DNA from: a virus
Length of the DNA stretch: 25,227 bases
Reading direction: 5' to 3' (one strand)
Virus record (IMG/VR): IMGVR_UViG_3300021440_000111
Span: 1-25,227 of that record
In this document: piece by piece, positions 15,014-23,828 of the stretch
Layout: every line of letters begins with the position of its first letter
Numbering within the stretch: position 1 is the first letter of the stretch
The notes under the pieces: generated by a model
Databases searched by the model: none
What the model saw: the letters and a program-made list of their open reading frames with translations, nothing else
Told to the model about the DNA's origin: nothing
Position numbers and translations under genes: made by a program

Positions 15014-15555
15014 ATCCGTCTGATAACGAGGAGCTGTATCGCTCACTGGTAATCGGCGACCGTGTGTCTCCTGGCGTCGTTACCCTGAGTGGTCACGACC
15101 GCGGACACAACTGGGACATCAAGACGACCAAGGGCGTTGACGGCGCAACCACGTCATACGTTGGGGCGCCGCCCGGTGAGTTCGTTGCTGCGTTTTCTCT
15201 GACCAAGGATTACACCACTGGCGAAGATCAGTTCGCCGACTGGGACACGTTCCAGATTTACCTGGAAAGTCTGCTGCCGGGCCCTGAGCCCAAAGCAGCA
15301 CCAATCTACCACCCCGACCTAGCCCGACAGCATTACTCAGAAATCACCGTTTCGAGCATTGGCGGAATGGTGCATTCGGGGAATGGGGTAGGAACCGTCA
15401 CGGTCAAATTCCTCGAGTACAAGCCGCCAAAAAAGAAGCCGGTGAAGAGCGCTTCAGCAAAGGCCGGAAGCTCCACACAAAAGGGTAAAGACGATCCAAA
15501 CGCTGCGCGCAAGGCGGAGGTTGACGCGTTAACCAAGGAGTGGCAAACTCCATGA
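15010..15555 (+). CDS. Baseplate/tail protein after the tape measure
   Basis: A 181-residue protein if it starts at the GTG in GTGA 15010-15013, with AGGA at 14998-15001; an ATG at 15001 would add three residues. It has an N-terminal beta region (VVTLSGHDRGHNWDIKTTKG), a middle FQIYLESLLPG, and a very basic C-terminal tail (YKPPKKKPVKSASAKAG, ending DALTKEWQTP). In contractile phages the genes after the tape measure make the baseplate initiator or hub assembly proteins. Family not recognised with certainty. The stop overlaps the ATG of the next gene. Confidence 0.55.
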   Translation: MNPSDNEELYRSLVIGDRVSPGVVTLSGHDRGHNWDIKTTKGVDGATTSYVGAPPGEFVAAFSLTKDYTTGEDQFADWDTFQIYLESLLPGPEPKAAPIYHPDLARQHYSEITVSSIGGMVHSGNGVGTVTVKFLEYKPPKKKPVKSASAKAGSSTQKGKDDPNAARKAEVDALTKEWQTP

Positions 15556-16718
15556 CGCTAACGGTCAACGGAACCGCCGTCACTACCGCACGGATCCGAA
15601 TTGGATCCTGGGGCGTATGGTGGGCCGACGTGAACCTATCCGATCCGCAATCTCTTGCCGGTAAAGTCACTATCGACGATGACGGCGCGCACTTGATTGG
15701 GACGATCATTTCAGGCGGCGTCTCAACGAGCGGGGCATCGTACCGAATCGTTGGAGGAGCCGGAGGGTGGCGCAAAGAGGTCGGCCCAGTGGGGCACCAA
15801 AACGCAGCAGGATGCACGTTTTCTAGCATTGCGATCGAGCTTGCGTCGGAAGTCGGCGAGACGCTGGAGAACCCCCCACGGACCGCGCTGGGGCCCCACT
15901 ATGCGCGTCGCGGGAGCACGGCCGCGTCGAAGGTTTTCGCGTCGGACGTGCTCAATCATCACTTTCCGCGTGCGTGGCATGTCGGCGACGACGGTGTCAC
16001 GCGATTCGTTGCGCGAAATGGCGGAGCGTACTCCGATCCGGCGGCAGTAATTGAGCCAGCGAATGGTCTCGGAATCGTGCGGATCAGCGCAGATTCTGGC
16101 GCAAAGATTCGCCCCGGCATCATGATTGATGGGGCGCGTATCGGAGACGTAGACCTCCACTATTCAGTTACTCGGGTTACCGCGTACTGCCACCCGGAAG
16201 CTGGGCAGCAGGCGGACATACTGGGGCAACTGACGGAGCGTGTACTTGTGCGAGTTAGGTTCCTGGGTTGTTACGAGTATCGGGCCAACGATTGCGATGG
16301 TGCCTATCTGCTCAACGTCGAGCCAATCGATCCAACGCTTGGCCTGCCGACACTCGAAAAAGTCGGGATTCGGCCCCCCGCTGGTTACCGTTCTAGCGTG
16401 GCCTCGGGCGCCAAGGTTGCTTTGATGTTCCTAGACGGAAACCCGGCTCGCCCAGTTGTTCTGGGCGCAACAGAGTCGGACGATAACGACTCTGATTCGG
16501 TGACGATTGGATCTGTTAACGCGTCGGACTACGTTGCCCTAGCTACCAAAACGGACCAGGCCATCAGTGACGTTGTGAGTGCTACCAGCACAGCACTTGG
16601 CGCGATTGCCGTCGCTGCCGGGTCTGCGTTTTCAGGGGCGGCGATTTGCCAAGCCCCGTTCGACATTTCGACCGCCACGATCCAATCGGTGGCGGCATCA
16701 CATGTGAGGGCTAGCTAA
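15552..16718 (+). CDS. Baseplate hub/spike-like protein
   Basis: A 388-residue protein. I chose the ATG at 15552 (ATGA overlap), with AAGGAG at 15535-15540 eleven bases upstream; a GTG at 15540 overlaps that site and is less likely. Residues about 200-325 resemble baseplate spike proteins of the V / gp45 kind, with an OB-like beta domain: VTRVTAYCHPEAGQQADILG, LVRVRFLG, LLNVEPIDPTLGLP and KVALMFLDGNPARPVVLGA. The first 190 residues (beta-rich, with an FASDVLNHHFPRAWHV segment) resemble hub proteins. The C-terminus is Ala/Ser-rich. It probably acts as hub and spike combined at the tube tip, piercing the outer membrane or wall. Confidence 0.6.
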   Translation: MTLTVNGTAVTTARIRIGSWGVWWADVNLSDPQSLAGKVTIDDDGAHLIGTIISGGVSTSGASYRIVGGAGGWRKEVGPVGHQNAAGCTFSSIAIELASEVGETLENPPRTALGPHYARRGSTAASKVFASDVLNHHFPRAWHVGDDGVTRFVARNGGAYSDPAAVIEPANGLGIVRISADSGAKIRPGIMIDGARIGDVDLHYSVTRVTAYCHPEAGQQADILGQLTERVLVRVRFLGCYEYRANDCDGAYLLNVEPIDPTLGLPTLEKVGIRPPAGYRSSVASGAKVALMFLDGNPARPVVLGATESDDNDSDSVTIGSVNASDYVALATKTDQAISDVVSATSTALGAIAVAAGSAFSGAAICQAPFDISTATIQSVAASHVRAS

Positions 16719-17122
16719 TGCCCTACGGGATGGATCTTAGCTGCACGGACTCGGTGGAGGTTTCGCGGTACGTCGCTGGCGTGGAGCTTGTTGGACAGGC
16801 GCTATATCGGCGCCTAATTACTCCGCGAGGGACGCTGCCAGGTGGAGCCGAGGCACAGGCCTACGGGATCGATTTGCCCGGGTTAATTGGGTCGATCCCT
16901 ACGGAATCAATGCTCGCTTCACTGCCCTCTAGAATCAAAAACGAGTGCCTTAAAGATCCGCGCGTGCAGTCGGTGAGCGTATTGATCGAAGTCAGCGGAA
17001 CGCTGCTGGTTGAGATCTCAATTGCCATCGACGTGACACTGCAAAACGATGGCGAAACGTTTACGCTGCAAGTCCTAGCTTCGGCGGTAAGCGCCAAGTT
17101 TATCGGAGTGTTCCAATCATGA
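16718..17122 (+). CDS. Baseplate wedge protein, W/gp25/Mu gp46-like
   Basis: A 134-residue protein starting in TAATG overlap with the hub gene. The pattern (YGMDLSCTDS, VELVGQALYRRLITPRGTLPGG, LPGLIGSIPTESMLASLPSRIKNECLKDPRVQSVSVLIE) is that of W/gp25 baseplate proteins: a helix that ends in an R.LxTP-G motif followed by a helix/strand pair. These sit at the top of the baseplate wedge, next to the J protein that follows here. The stop overlaps the next ATG as ATGA. Confidence 0.78.
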   Translation: MPYGMDLSCTDSVEVSRYVAGVELVGQALYRRLITPRGTLPGGAEAQAYGIDLPGLIGSIPTESMLASLPSRIKNECLKDPRVQSVSVLIEVSGTLLVEISIAIDVTLQNDGETFTLQVLASAVSAKFIGVFQS

Positions 17123-18273
17123 CTTTGACTTTTGACGCAAGCGCACTGTTCACGCCGGCGAGCGAACGCGAGCTGTTTGACCTGAGCACATCAGTCGCCA
17201 CCGGCGTTGGTCTGCCTGTTAGCACATGGCAAGTGGGAGACCCAACGCTCACCGGTTTGACGTGTCTAGCTAGCCGCCTGGCAGCCGTTGAGAAATCCGT
17301 TGCTGGGTATTTCGCAAGCGGGTTCTTGAGCTCAGCATCTGGCGACTGGTTAACACTGCTGGCGTGGGAGCATTTCCGAGTGCTACGCGTCTCGGACTCA
17401 TACGCGACAGGCATAGCGACCATTTCGAATTCGACGACGACTAAGTTCTCATGGGAGCCGAATGGGTTAACGCTCAAGAATAGAAGCACTGGGCGCACAT
17501 ACAAAAACAGCGCCACGGTTACGCTGCTTCCTGGAAGTAGCGTGGTTTTAAGCTACGTAGCGGAAGAGTCGGGCTCGGGGTCAACGGCCCTAGCAAATAG
17601 CCTTGACCTGCAGTTATCGATCAAAGGCGTCGCCGTAGAGTCCAGCGCTGCGGCGATTGGAGTAGACGAACAAAGCGATGCCTCGCTAAGACTCGATTGC
17701 GTCGCGAAACTTTCTGGACTCAGCCCCAACGGGGCGTGGTACGCGTCGGAAGCTGTAGCGAAAAACCCCAAGTTGACAGGCGTTGTATCGTGCAGGAAAT
17801 CGCAAGCCGTCGCCGGTCCAGTTGGGACGGGAACCGTGCTAACCTATGTTAGTGATGTGGCGTCGCTACTAACCGGCCCAGACCTAATCAGTGTTGCTCA
17901 GGCAGTCGCAAAGCTGGCAACCCCAATTGGGATGACGCCAGTTGTTCATCACGCGACACCACGCATTGCAAACGCATCCGGTCGGATAGTGATCCGCAAC
18001 GGGGCGGACAGAGACGCAGTGAAGATCCGAGCAACGCAGGAGATTCAGAGGATTTTTCTCGATATCCCAATCGGCGGAGGAAGCGGTCCCGGATTTACTC
18101 AAGGAAACTTGGGAAACATGCTGATCAATGAGCGAATCTTTCGGAGCCTTGAGGACTGGAACGAGGGACTCGTTCGCGAGATCTCGCTGTCTACAGATAT
18201 GGCGGGTGGGGTTATAAACCCTGGGGAACTCATCATGCTTGGTTCGTCGCCGAGCATAAGTGTCACTTATTAA
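17119..18273 (+). CDS. Baseplate wedge protein, J/Mu gp47-like
   Basis: A 384-residue protein of the baseplate J family, which forms the wedges around the hub. Typical features: N-terminal helix (LASRLAAVEKSVAGYFASGFLSSASGDWLTLLAWEHF), a middle Ig-like beta region (about 95-165, with STGRTYKNSATVTLLPGSSV), then EEGSGS-like EESGSGSTALAN and a long C-terminal domain (IATPIGMTPVVHHATP region). GGAG about 10 bases before the ATG. It follows the W-like gene, the usual order. The stop is TAA at 18271-18273. Confidence 0.82.
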   Translation: MTLTFDASALFTPASERELFDLSTSVATGVGLPVSTWQVGDPTLTGLTCLASRLAAVEKSVAGYFASGFLSSASGDWLTLLAWEHFRVLRVSDSYATGIATISNSTTTKFSWEPNGLTLKNRSTGRTYKNSATVTLLPGSSVVLSYVAEESGSGSTALANSLDLQLSIKGVAVESSAAAIGVDEQSDASLRLDCVAKLSGLSPNGAWYASEAVAKNPKLTGVVSCRKSQAVAGPVGTGTVLTYVSDVASLLTGPDLISVAQAVAKLATPIGMTPVVHHATPRIANASGRIVIRNGADRDAVKIRATQEIQRIFLDIPIGGGSGPGFTQGNLGNMLINERIFRSLEDWNEGLVREISLSTDMAGGVINPGELIMLGSSPSISVTY

Positions 18274-18274
18274 C

Positions 18275-19081
18275 ATGGCCCGCTTTCGATACAACTTCAC
18301 AGAGTCGGCGCCGTCGTGGATAACGACAGGCGACGGGAAGCTCGTGCAGTACACGCACGGCCGTGTGCTGGACACCTTTTTAGAGCGCGTTCGACAATCT
18401 GCTTTATCCAGGTTTCCTGGCGTGACAGAGACCGACGGCACGCTAAGTCTGATAGGTGAGACACGCAACCTTAGCCAGGGTCTATCCGAGCCAGATGACA
18501 GATTCCAAGCGCGTTTGGGTGAGTGGTTGGAACCGCATAGCCTCAAAGCCAAAGGCGCCTACTACCCGTTTTTGACGCAGATGCATGCCGTGCTCGGGAT
18601 GCCGGTAGGAGCGCTCGTGAAACTCGTTACACGCAATGGGTTCATCGCCGCATGGGATGGTGCAAGCTTTACAACCGACGAGACATTCAACGCAGCAACG
18701 AGCACCAACAACGGTTTTTGGGTTGGAGCCGGAGCTCCGTCACTTGATGCCGGATTGTGGGCGTACGCGTACGTGGTAGTGGAAAATTACGCGTCCTGGT
18801 CACTTCCGACAACGCTACTGATTGGCGACCCAGCACTCTGGGGCGGAGCACTCGGGACGACCGATGAGGTGCTGGGTCTTGGCGGAGCTAAGTTTTCACA
18901 ACTCATAGACCTCAGAGACTTTGTACGCGAGTGGTTCCCTCTCGGAGTGACGCCGGTAGCTCTGCTGTTTAATGCTGCAGCAGCAAGCCCATTTCCTGAA
19001 ACTGGCATCGATACTGGATCCGAGGATGCCCCAAACTACACGGCCCTGGTGCCGTCCAACCTAGTGGTGATTGATCTATGA
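18275..19081 (+). CDS. Baseplate/tail protein, tail-protein I/gp48-like slot
   Basis: A 268-residue protein with ATG at 18275, one base after the J gene stop; a GTG at 18260 inside the J gene is an alternative. It has an N-terminal helical region (YTHGRVLDTFLERVRQSALSRFPG, DRFQARLGEWLEPHSLKAKG) and a C-terminal Trp-rich region (FWVGAGAPSLDAGLWAYAY, WSLPTTLLIGDPALWGG, DFVREWFPLGVTPV). This Trp-rich plan is seen in tail proteins that take the place of P2 I/Mu gp48, linking baseplate and fibres. No GGAG-type site is clear before the ATG. The stop overlaps the next ATG as ATGA. Confidence 0.6.
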   Translation: MARFRYNFTESAPSWITTGDGKLVQYTHGRVLDTFLERVRQSALSRFPGVTETDGTLSLIGETRNLSQGLSEPDDRFQARLGEWLEPHSLKAKGAYYPFLTQMHAVLGMPVGALVKLVTRNGFIAAWDGASFTTDETFNAATSTNNGFWVGAGAPSLDAGLWAYAYVVVENYASWSLPTTLLIGDPALWGGALGTTDEVLGLGGAKFSQLIDLRDFVREWFPLGVTPVALLFNAAAASPFPETGIDTGSEDAPNYTALVPSNLVVIDL

Positions 19082-20019
19082 GCGCGCTCACATATCCAGG
19101 AAATCCAGCCGTATACCCGGCAGCAATACACAAGGTGATGAACGGTGACCAGCCCGTTGGGATAACATGGGAAGTGCCGCTGGAAGAGCTCGCAGATCGC
19201 ACGGAATTTCTGAACGCTCGATATGAGCACATCTTCGTGTTCTCATCGCCAGGCACAACCGCATTTGACATGACGGCACCGGCATTCTCAAGGGCCAGCA
19301 GTGTCGAGTTCTGGGTGATTGGAGGCGGCCAGTCAGGAGGTCGCGCCTCGAATACTAGCCACGGCAAAGGCGGGGCGGCAGGCGCTAGGAACAGCATTTT
19401 CCTTCCTCTTTGGGATGTTAGCGGATGGTTCGGGGCGTCCGACTATCGAAATTTTGAGGTTGTTGTTGGCGCCGGTGGAGTGCAGCAAACATCTGTTAAC
19501 TCACGTGGAAACCCAGGAGAGGCAAGCTACGTGCGGGAGCTTAACCTAGGCGGCCCAATAGTGTACGCGTCCGGTGGCGGACAATTGAGCACTGCATTGT
19601 CATACTCTGGGTCTGCTGGTACATGTCTGTATGCGGTTGACCCAACGCAATCACCTGGTGACGCATTCGACGCGTCGCTGATAGATCCATCAAGCGGAGT
19701 GCGAGATCTGTCGATGGCAACAAATCATGGTACTACCTGGGGCCTCGCTCAGCACGGGCTGAGTGGAGGTGGCAAAGCCGGTACTATTGGTCCAGACGTC
19801 GGCGGTAAAGCGGGTTTCGGCGCGGGTAGTGGTGGTGGTGGTGGCATACTAACGACCGGTGGCATAGGCGGCGGCACCGCTCTCTATGCATCGGGCGGGC
19901 ACGGTGGATACCCGCACCGACCGTCTGCCGCAGCTCAGGACGGAATTGCCGGAACCACTAATTGCTACGGCGGTGCCGGGGCATCGGGAATTGTATTCGC
20001 CCGAGTAACATTTCGCTAA
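19078..20019 (+). CDS. Tail fibre/adhesin with glycine-rich domain
   Basis: A 313-residue protein. The N-terminus (VMNGDQPVGITWEVPLEELADRTEFL) looks like the tail-attachment part of phage fibres. After HIFVFSSPGTTAFDMTAPAF the protein has FWVIGGG, GAGG and long Gly-rich runs to the C-terminus (SGGGKAGTIGPDVGGKAGFG, GSGGGGG, GIGGG, HGGYP, YGGAGASGIVFARVTF). Glycine-rich domains with a wVIGGGG start occur at the ends of receptor-binding fibres and adhesins. It probably binds the host surface. The ATG overlaps the previous stop. Confidence 0.65.
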   Translation: MSALTYPGNPAVYPAAIHKVMNGDQPVGITWEVPLEELADRTEFLNARYEHIFVFSSPGTTAFDMTAPAFSRASSVEFWVIGGGQSGGRASNTSHGKGGAAGARNSIFLPLWDVSGWFGASDYRNFEVVVGAGGVQQTSVNSRGNPGEASYVRELNLGGPIVYASGGGQLSTALSYSGSAGTCLYAVDPTQSPGDAFDASLIDPSSGVRDLSMATNHGTTWGLAQHGLSGGGKAGTIGPDVGGKAGFGAGSGGGGGILTTGGIGGGTALYASGGHGGYPHRPSAAAQDGIAGTTNCYGGAGASGIVFARVTFR

Positions 20020-20029
20020 GGGTTAACGC

Positions 20030-20386
20030 ATGGCAAGCTTTTGGCCTATACCGCAAAAACAACTTGAGCTAGCGGCGGACATCGCAACCGGAAATATCCG
20101 GTGCGTCGGCGTCGATAGCCTGGTTACGGACCCGACCGAGACCATGCAATACATGAGCTCGCTCACATCAGCGATCAAAACATCGGTCCACACGCCGGCG
20201 CTATCAGCGTCGAATGCGATTGTCTCGTGTACGAGCTTCGTTTTCGCGTCAGGCACTGGTCCGTACAACCGGATTGTGTTCTATTTCACAACTGGAAACC
20301 CAGCGACGGATAGAATCTGGCTTTGCCTAGACCATGGTCGCACATCGAACCTCACGGTAACGGCCGGGCAAATAGCGGGAAAGTAG
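20030..20386 (+). CDS. Small tail-region protein, unknown
   Basis: A 118-residue beta-rich protein with no family I recognise. The start ATG has AAGGG about nine bases upstream and a GTTAAC at 20022-20027 between. The N-terminus (MASFWPIPQKQLELAADIATGNIRCVGVD) is followed by strands (AIVSCTSFVFASG, NRIVFYFTTGNPATDRIWLCLDHG). Position between two fibre genes suggests a tail tip or fibre chaperone part. No enzyme motif is visible. Confidence 0.5.
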   Translation: MASFWPIPQKQLELAADIATGNIRCVGVDSLVTDPTETMQYMSSLTSAIKTSVHTPALSASNAIVSCTSFVFASGTGPYNRIVFYFTTGNPATDRIWLCLDHGRTSNLTVTAGQIAGK

Positions 20387-20393
20387 CAGCGCC

Positions 20394-22178
20394 ATGTCAG
20401 TGTTAACATTTGCCGGCAGAAGCATCAGGACCCTGGACGCGTCAACGCTGGTTGGCGTTGTTGCTGACGGCGTAACAGTTGGCACAAGCGTCACCGATGC
20501 TTCCGGATCGGGTGACGCGTACCAGTTGGTTCCAGGCGGCGGGGCTAACCAGGCTAGGTTTTCGGCGAACGGTTTTTCGACTGGCGTCCCGTCAATTCAG
20601 ATGGATGGGACAGGTGGGCTCTATCTAACCACGTCATTCGCTTCGACCGTCGGTAGCGGCGTTGACCATTCAATCACATTCGGAGCAAATGTTAACCTGA
20701 CATCTGTCACAGGGTTGACGTCGCACTTTGTGGCGGTCAGCTCTTCGACGTCGCAAAACCCATTCTGGTTTTTTGGAGCAGGCTCAGCCAACGCATGGCG
20801 AATCGGTCGGCGAAGCGACGCTGGCGTGACTACACGCTCGGCAACGGCTGGCGTAACTGCGACCGGGCAAACGCGGCTGATAGCCACGTTCGACGGCGCA
20901 ACGGGGCTTGGCGAGGTCTGGCTGAACGGAGTTAGCCTTGGAGGCGCGATAAACATCGCCGATGCCACATCGCTCACACTCAACCTATTGTGTTGGGGTT
21001 GTCAGTATAGACCGACGGCATCGCCAGCAATTGCCGGCGGGATGATTGGTTACCTTCATCGCGCGTTTGCGGTTAACGGGAAGCTGAACTCTGGAGAAAT
21101 CGCCACGGCTGATGCGTGGCTATCGGAGTTAGTACAGGCACCGGCAGTCATCACCATGGGTGCTCCCCGGTGGGCAATTCTTGGGTCAAGCACGGCTGAC
21201 GGAGCTGGCGGTCTAGTCAACCCAACAGTTAACTCGTGGCCTGGTGTACTGACAACTCGCTATGGTGCAGCAGCTTACCGAGCTACGTCTAGCGCTGGCA
21301 TCGAGACGTGGGAAACGCTCCCTGCTGGTGACGCACGCCCTGCATGGGCGCCTCCAACTATCAGCACGCACGACATTAACACGTGCCTTGCAGCAAATCC
21401 GAAGGTCCTGCTGTACCAAATCCAGTCTGATTTCGGTCAGATTGCTACCTACCAAGCTGGTGGGTATGCGGGTGACGTCTGGTCGTATCCAGACGATCAT
21501 CTGATCCCAATGATGACCCGGATCAAGGGATTGTGCGACGCCGCAAAGTGCGAGCTTCGCATGGTGCCGCTCCCTCAAGTTAGCCCGACTGTCACATCAG
21601 ACGATCACCTGATCGCAATGATTCACTGGGGGCGCAAGCTTCGTGCAGCGTTTGGGCACATCTTCGTCGACACGCTACCTATTCTGTCACTTGACCGAGC
21701 AAATGCTAACACGGCGGTGTTTATCACCGCTAATGCACACCCGGATATTCCCGGGCAATTGCTGCTGGCTAACGTATTCGAGCAGTATGCAAAGACCGCT
21801 CAGATCAACGTTCCGAAATTCTTCGCTACGAACGTCGAGGGGTTTCCGATCCTAGACGGTGCGTCGGTAATCCTGACGCCTGGAACCGTCGCATACAACC
21901 CAGGGACCGCGCTCAACGGTGCGTCGGTAACCCTGACGCCTGGAACCGTCGCATACAACCCAGGGACCGCGCTCAACGGTGCGTCGGTAACCCTGACGCC
22001 TGGAACCGTCGCAGGGCTTGGTTCCGTGATCAATGGCGTGTCGGTAACGCTGACGCCGGGGTCTGTTGTTTATGCGCCTCCGGTGTCGTTCGAGGGCGAG
22101 TTTTCTGCTACGCTGGGAAAGCGGATGGCAGTTTCGGCAATGCTCCAACGTCGGCCGCGCGCGGTCATAGGATCCTAA
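20394..22178 (+). CDS. Tail protein: LamG-like + SGNH-hydrolase-like + repeat tail
   Basis: A 594-residue modular protein in the fibre cluster. Residues about 1-240 have the layout of a concanavalin/LamG-like sugar-binding sandwich (LIATFDGATGLGEVWLNGVSL). Residues about 258-465 look like an SGNH/GDSL hydrolase: block I ILGSSTADG with likely nucleophile Ser266, and block V HPDIPG with His449. The usual Asn of block III is not evident (QSD) and the usual Asp three before the His is Ala. Residues about 488-560 are a 20-residue repeat (NGASVTLTPGTVAYNPGTAL) in about three copies plus a degenerate one. Such proteins de-acetylate or cut surface sugars; activity here is doubtful. It starts at ATG, eight bases after the previous gene. 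Confidence 0.7.
   Translation: MSVLTFAGRSIRTLDASTLVGVVADGVTVGTSVTDASGSGDAYQLVPGGGANQARFSANGFSTGVPSIQMDGTGGLYLTTSFASTVGSGVDHSITFGANVNLTSVTGLTSHFVAVSSSTSQNPFWFFGAGSANAWRIGRRSDAGVTTRSATAGVTATGQTRLIATFDGATGLGEVWLNGVSLGGAINIADATSLTLNLLCWGCQYRPTASPAIAGGMIGYLHRAFAVNGKLNSGEIATADAWLSELVQAPAVITMGAPRWAILGSSTADGAGGLVNPTVNSWPGVLTTRYGAAAYRATSSAGIETWETLPAGDARPAWAPPTISTHDINTCLAANPKVLLYQIQSDFGQIATYQAGGYAGDVWSYPDDHLIPMMTRIKGLCDAAKCELRMVPLPQVSPTVTSDDHLIAMIHWGRKLRAAFGHIFVDTLPILSLDRANANTAVFITANAHPDIPGQLLLANVFEQYAKTAQINVPKFFATNVEGFPILDGASVILTPGTVAYNPGTALNGASVTLTPGTVAYNPGTALNGASVTLTPGTVAGLGSVINGVSVTLTPGSVVYAPPVSFEGEFSATLGKRMAVSAMLQRRPRAVIGS
21856..22013 (+). repeat. 60-bp tandem repeat inside the SGNH-like gene
   Basis: Two full and one partial copy of a 60-bp unit begin at 21856, 21916 and 21976. 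Copies two and three are identical over 38 bases; copy one differs at one base (T at 21871 where the others have C at 21931 and 21991). A fourth, diverged copy lies at about 22033-22074. It keeps the frame and adds 20 residues per unit. Near-identity indicates recent duplication, and copy number could vary. Confidence 0.9.
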
Positions 22179-22181
22179 GTT

Positions 22182-22523
22182 ATGGCTATAGATAAACGCG
22201 AAATCGCCGGGTCGTTCATCGGGATCAAAGGCGAGACCTTCGAGGTCGACATACTGCGGATAACGTTCGGCGGGGCGGATATCACCGCACCGCAGCTATC
22301 TGCCGCTACGATTACCGGCACAATTGGCGGGGTGCCTGTAACGGGGGTTGTTGTCGACCCTGAGGCTGGTGTCCGTCTACGCGCGAGCTGCAGCCCGTCA
22401 ACGACAGCATACGCGGTGCCATCTGCTGATGCGTACCTAAGCGATTTGCGACTAGAGTTCAGCTCGACGGTCGTGCGTAAAATACGCTTCCTATTCACTG
22501 TTCTAGATTCACCAACGGCGTGA
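22182..22523 (+). CDS. Small beta-rich tail-region protein
   Basis: A 113-residue protein with short strands (GSFIGIKGETFEVDILRITFGGADITAPQLSAA, GVPVTGVVVDPEAGVRLRASCSPST). The plan (a polypeptide with alternating strands and a DPEAG loop) resembles small immunoglobulin-like baseplate-associated proteins, but I do not recognise the family. No clear ribosome binding site precedes its ATG, three bases after the previous stop. It is likely a structural or accessory part of the fibre assembly. Confidence 0.5.
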   Translation: MAIDKREIAGSFIGIKGETFEVDILRITFGGADITAPQLSAATITGTIGGVPVTGVVVDPEAGVRLRASCSPSTTAYAVPSADAYLSDLRLEFSSTVVRKIRFLFTVLDSPTA

Positions 22524-22530
22524 GGTTAAC

Positions 22531-22932
22531 ATGGCGACATTATCAATCCAAGACAACATCTTTGCACATATGCTTGTGCGTATATCAGGTGGCGACGTAT
22601 TCAAGCTTGCCCTCTCTAACGTTGCCATACCGACTACTGTTGCGACTCTAGCAGGCATTACTGAGATCGCTACTGGCGGTGGATACGTAGCTGGTGGGTT
22701 TACGGTGTCCGCATCTGTGAGCAATCCGACATCACGGTCTGCAGCCGCGGCATTCGCGGATTACGCGATCACTGCTACTGGTACGATGGCGACGTTTCAG
22801 TATGGTCTGATCTACAATTCGAGCGATGCAAACCGTGCTTGGTTCACGTTCAATCTAGGTGGCCCCGTCAGCTTAACAGCTGGCTCACAGCACCCGCTTG
22901 ATTTCCAAACAGCTGCAGTAACGGTGTCCTGA
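22531..22932 (+). CDS. Small beta-rich tail-region protein
   Basis: A 133-residue beta-rich protein with an N-terminal MATLSIQDNIFAHMLVRISGGDVFKLALS and later NRAWFTFNLGGPVSLTAG. GAGG lies about six bases before the ATG, with GTTAAC at 22525-22530 as the spacer. Ser/Thr/Ala content and position suggest a minor virion or fibre-associated protein. Function unknown. Its stop overlaps the following ATG as ATGA. Confidence 0.5.
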   Translation: MATLSIQDNIFAHMLVRISGGDVFKLALSNVAIPTTVATLAGITEIATGGGYVAGGFTVSASVSNPTSRSAAAAFADYAITATGTMATFQYGLIYNSSDANRAWFTFNLGGPVSLTAGSQHPLDFQTAAVTVS

Positions 22933-23828
22933 TGGCTGGCAGCTGGGTAGACGATTGTGTTCCGGTACAGACTGTTTTCGGACGGTCTGGGAACGTTGCT
23001 GCGGCCGCTGGCGACTACTCAGCGGCTCAAGTGTCGTTCGACACAGGGCTTCAGATTGCGACGCCCGGAAACGTGGCGCTGGCTATCGACTCGTTGTTTG
23101 ACGCATCGCCAGTCGGAGACAAAGCGCTACGGGTTACCAGCGATGATTTCCAGTCTGGGCTAATACTGTCTGGATCAACTCCGTCAATCATTACCCCAGG
23201 CAATTCAGCGGCATCGGGTCTAAGTCAGGTCGCACTATCAACGGGTGCATGGGAGTTCACCGGCGCATCTGGCGTCGATATCCTGAGAGAGGCGCCGCCG
23301 TCAAACACTACGTTTTCAGGACTTTGGACGATCCGATCAACGGGGTCGGCGCAAGGCCGCATTGATAGCCGGGCGGCGTTGTTCCCGACAGCCAACAAGC
23401 GACTTCGTTTTGCCTGCAGACTGCAAGCGCTTCCAGTAGCGCAACGGGTGAGCATTGGTTTCTATGACACATCGTCACAGAATTATGCGCTCGTTCAGTT
23501 TCATACGCTGTCGAGTTCGGTGTTCTCGATTCAATGGGCAAATTCAAAAGCGAGCACTGCACTTTCTAGTGCGCTTCCGTTTTCGACTACGAACGAGGCG
23601 CTTGAAGTTGTGTTCACGCTGGACAATTACGGCGCACGCCAGCGCGTCGCAATCTACGGAGCAGCAGGTAATCTGATCGGTCCGATCTCGGAGTATACAG
23701 TGCCAGCGGCAAACATTCCGTTGCAAACAACGAGCATGCGCGCCGGGATATACACCGACTCAATTAGTCTCTCGGCAAATACGCCGTGCGTGCGTGTCGA
23801 TTACTGTGAGCTGGGGTTGATGCTATGA
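22932..23828 (+). CDS. Tail fibre-like protein, paralogue A
   Basis: A 298-residue protein. The N-terminus (VFGRSGNVAAAAGDYSAAQVSF) carries the VFGR-G-V...GDY motif of many phage fibres and baseplate adaptor proteins; it probably attaches the protein to the tail. The remainder is a beta-sandwich-like region (about 110-298, with LWTIRSTGSAQGRIDSRAA, RLRFACRLQALPVAQRVSIGFYD), similar in plan to carbohydrate-binding domains. The downstream gene repeats the same plan with diverged sequence. The ATG overlaps the previous stop and the stop overlaps the next ATG. Confidence 0.65.
   Translation: MAGSWVDDCVPVQTVFGRSGNVAAAAGDYSAAQVSFDTGLQIATPGNVALAIDSLFDASPVGDKALRVTSDDFQSGLILSGSTPSIITPGNSAASGLSQVALSTGAWEFTGASGVDILREAPPSNTTFSGLWTIRSTGSAQGRIDSRAALFPTANKRLRFACRLQALPVAQRVSIGFYDTSSQNYALVQFHTLSSSVFSIQWANSKASTALSSALPFSTTNEALEVVFTLDNYGARQRVAIYGAAGNLIGPISEYTVPAANIPLQTTSMRAGIYTDSISLSANTPCVRVDYCELGLML

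Noticed and set aside
21856-22013. 60-bp repeats as a CRISPR or a replication origin
   Set aside because: The copies are contiguous, in frame, and encode a protein repeat; there are no spacers.
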